From Ochotona curzoniae (lineage: Eukaryota; Chordata; Mammalia; Lagomorpha; Ochotonidae): a DNA stretch of 64,000 nucleotides. Below the pieces are notes generated by a model, which saw nothing but the letters and a program-made list of their open reading frames with translations, made no database searches and was not told the origin of the DNA. Where the stretch lies: the NCBI RefSeq assembly GCF_017591425.1, contig NW_024465886.1, positions 62,001 to 126,000 of the forward strand. Reading direction: 5' to 3'. This document shows positions 62,743 through 64,000 of this stretch, piece by piece. Each line of letters opens with the position of its first letter. Position 1 is the first letter of the stretch. The position numbers were made by a program, and so were the translations under genes.

Positions 62743-63499
62743 CCTCTGGCTCCCCGGCCTTGTCATATGCATGGCTACTTGCTCACTGGCCTGAAATCAC
62801 TCTGTCTTTTCCCTTTTCCCAAACTCCTCACTCATTCTACAAACTCTCGTTTCATCTCCTTCCGCAGTGGAGCCTTCCTTGGCCTTCCGTTCATGGGGAG
62901 GGTGCGGGGAGGGAGGACCCGGTCCTAGGTGACCCGAGAAGCCCTAGTGGAGGAGGAAGGAGTGTAAGAGAGTCTCCTGGACTCTGCAGAGGGTTTTTAG
63001 GATGGTAGTTTTGGGAGAATAATTGTGTAACCCCCTCATCTGATGCATGCTTTCTCACATCTCACAAACCGTCCTTCTCTGCCTCATCACAGTCACAATT
63101 CTCCAGTTGTCTGTGATAATTTGATTTATGCTCATCTTTCTCGCTGGATTTTAGGAGATTTATGTTAGCACTAGGAATGAACAGCTGTGTGGCTGGACAA
63201 GCTAGAAAGCTGAGCTTCCTCCAGCTCTGATGTACCTTGCCTCTTGTTGTGTATTTTGTCCAGAATGCTCTTTCCCTAGCCACTACCTTGTCTCGTCCTT
63301 GGAAGCAGCTTTAGACCCGCCTGTAGGGATGGCCACACCAACTAGCTGAGAAGATGCGCCCTGTGGCACAGCATCTAAGTCCCCTTGCCGGCTCAGCCTC
63401 CTGGCTCCCACTTCTGACCCGTTCTGTTTTCCATGCTCTGAAGAGGCACTCCACATCCTCTACTGGCCTAGACGAGCTGGCCATCATGTCCCTGCATGC

Positions 63500-64000
63500 A
63501 CCTGGACATGCTGTAATCTGCAGAGGCGCAAGGTCAGACCACACAGTCTGCAACTTTCCCTGTGGCCAGGTCTGAGTCCAGTGGTCCAGTCAAGGAATTC
63601 CCCTTTGGTGACCTCAGACTTGACCCTTGCGTGCACCAGCCAGGGCAGGGTCAGGTGGATCTGTCATCTGACCAGCCAACACACATATCGTACAGTAGAT
63701 GGAGCTTCCTCAGTTCTGTCCAGCCCCGTTTCTCACACAAACCTACAGATGCCACAGCCCAGCCCAGACAGCCCACAACAGACCCAGTCCTCATACAGCA
63801 GCGGTTGTCTTGGCCTAGTTGGAATAACCCCCAGTCACCCCCCACCAGGCCAGCTCCCAGCAGCCTAGCCAGGCTCAGCCCACATCCCATCCTCCCATCC
63901 GGCGCTTGTGCACACCTACAGGTGCTGCAGCTTAGCCTGGCCTGACCCGCCTGCAGACCCAGCACTCACTGTGCAAACATGTGCCACCACCTTGTCCAGC
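63500..64000 (-). mobile_element. Third copy of the lagomorph retroelement, cut by the window end
   Basis: GGTCAGACCACACAGTCTGC and GGTCTGAGTCCAGTGGTCCA parallel, in reverse complement, the unique part of the 53277-54170 copy. From about 63690 on, GC-rich tandem units run to the end (CACCTACAGGTGCTGCAGCT). The A-rich 3' end is not recognisable. Confidence 0.55.

Larger units (their letters stand above)
37324..64000. other. Region upstream of the TMC1 start codon; no gene identified
   Basis: In human, several noncoding TMC1 exons lie tens of kilobases upstream of the start codon, so this is probably 5'-UTR intron plus possibly 5' flank. I could not identify any noncoding exon or promoter. No open frame in it shows recognisable protein homology. 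The named repeats listed separately explain roughly a third. The rest, including 37.4-38.5, 42-43.1, 44.2-47.2, 51.3-53.2, 55.2-57.3 and 57.6-59.4 kb, shows nothing I can name. Confidence 0.6.

Noticed and set aside
62399..62794. 131-codon open frame
   Set aside because: It is a translation of the C-rich minisatellite with no start context or homology.
37324..64000. Upstream noncoding TMC1 exons or promoter
   Set aside because: Expected from the human gene structure, but noncoding exons cannot be recognised here from sequence alone.

Overview
The window looks like nuclear DNA from a lagomorph, most likely a pika (Ochotona). There are no dense ORFs. Short conserved exons with GT/AG splice sites are separated by long introns full of interspersed repeats. 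The commonest repeat is a tRNA-derived C-type SINE with A box, B box, a CT-rich 3' part and an AATAAA/A-rich tail. Its youngest copies begin GGGCCCGGCGCGGTGGCGCA, which I associate with pika rather than rabbit; this species call is inference.

The one protein-coding gene I can support is the 5' portion of TMC1 (transmembrane channel-like 1, the pore subunit of the inner-ear hair-cell mechanotransduction channel), on the minus strand. Eight exons join in one frame without a stop. They run from the start codon at 37176 (reads M-P-P-K-K) to 1055 and encode 246 residues: the acidic/basic cytoplasmic N-terminus, the TMC-family segment before the membrane, the first transmembrane helix and the start of the first extracellular loop. 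The later exons lie left of position 1. The exon intervals are 37161-37176 (coding part), 23802-23846, 22852-23020, 21627-21755, 10466-10556, 10071-10152, 3755-3861 and 1055-1153.

Layout: 1-37 kb is TMC1 coding exons and introns, holding many SINEs, two MIRs, a six-copy 55-bp minisatellite (20886-21215), a 230-bp purine tract (19877-20112) and CA/TG microsatellites. The region 37.3-64 kb lies upstream of the start codon: 5' flank or 5'-UTR introns, in which I could not identify noncoding exons. It holds an old L1 3' end (38.6-39.1 kb), three copies of a lagomorph retroelement 3' end with degenerate tandem units (40.3-41.9 kb minus, 53.3-54.2 kb plus, 63.5 kb to the window end minus), MIR and L2 fragments, many SINEs including a nested head-to-head pair, and minisatellites at 57.4 and 62.4 kb.

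No novel multi-gene system is visible. The most interesting points are a possible strong-context upstream ORF overlapping the TMC1 start, a two-residue TMC1 change in a conserved stretch, recent SINE insertions with perfect target-site duplications, and the shared three-copy retroelement family.
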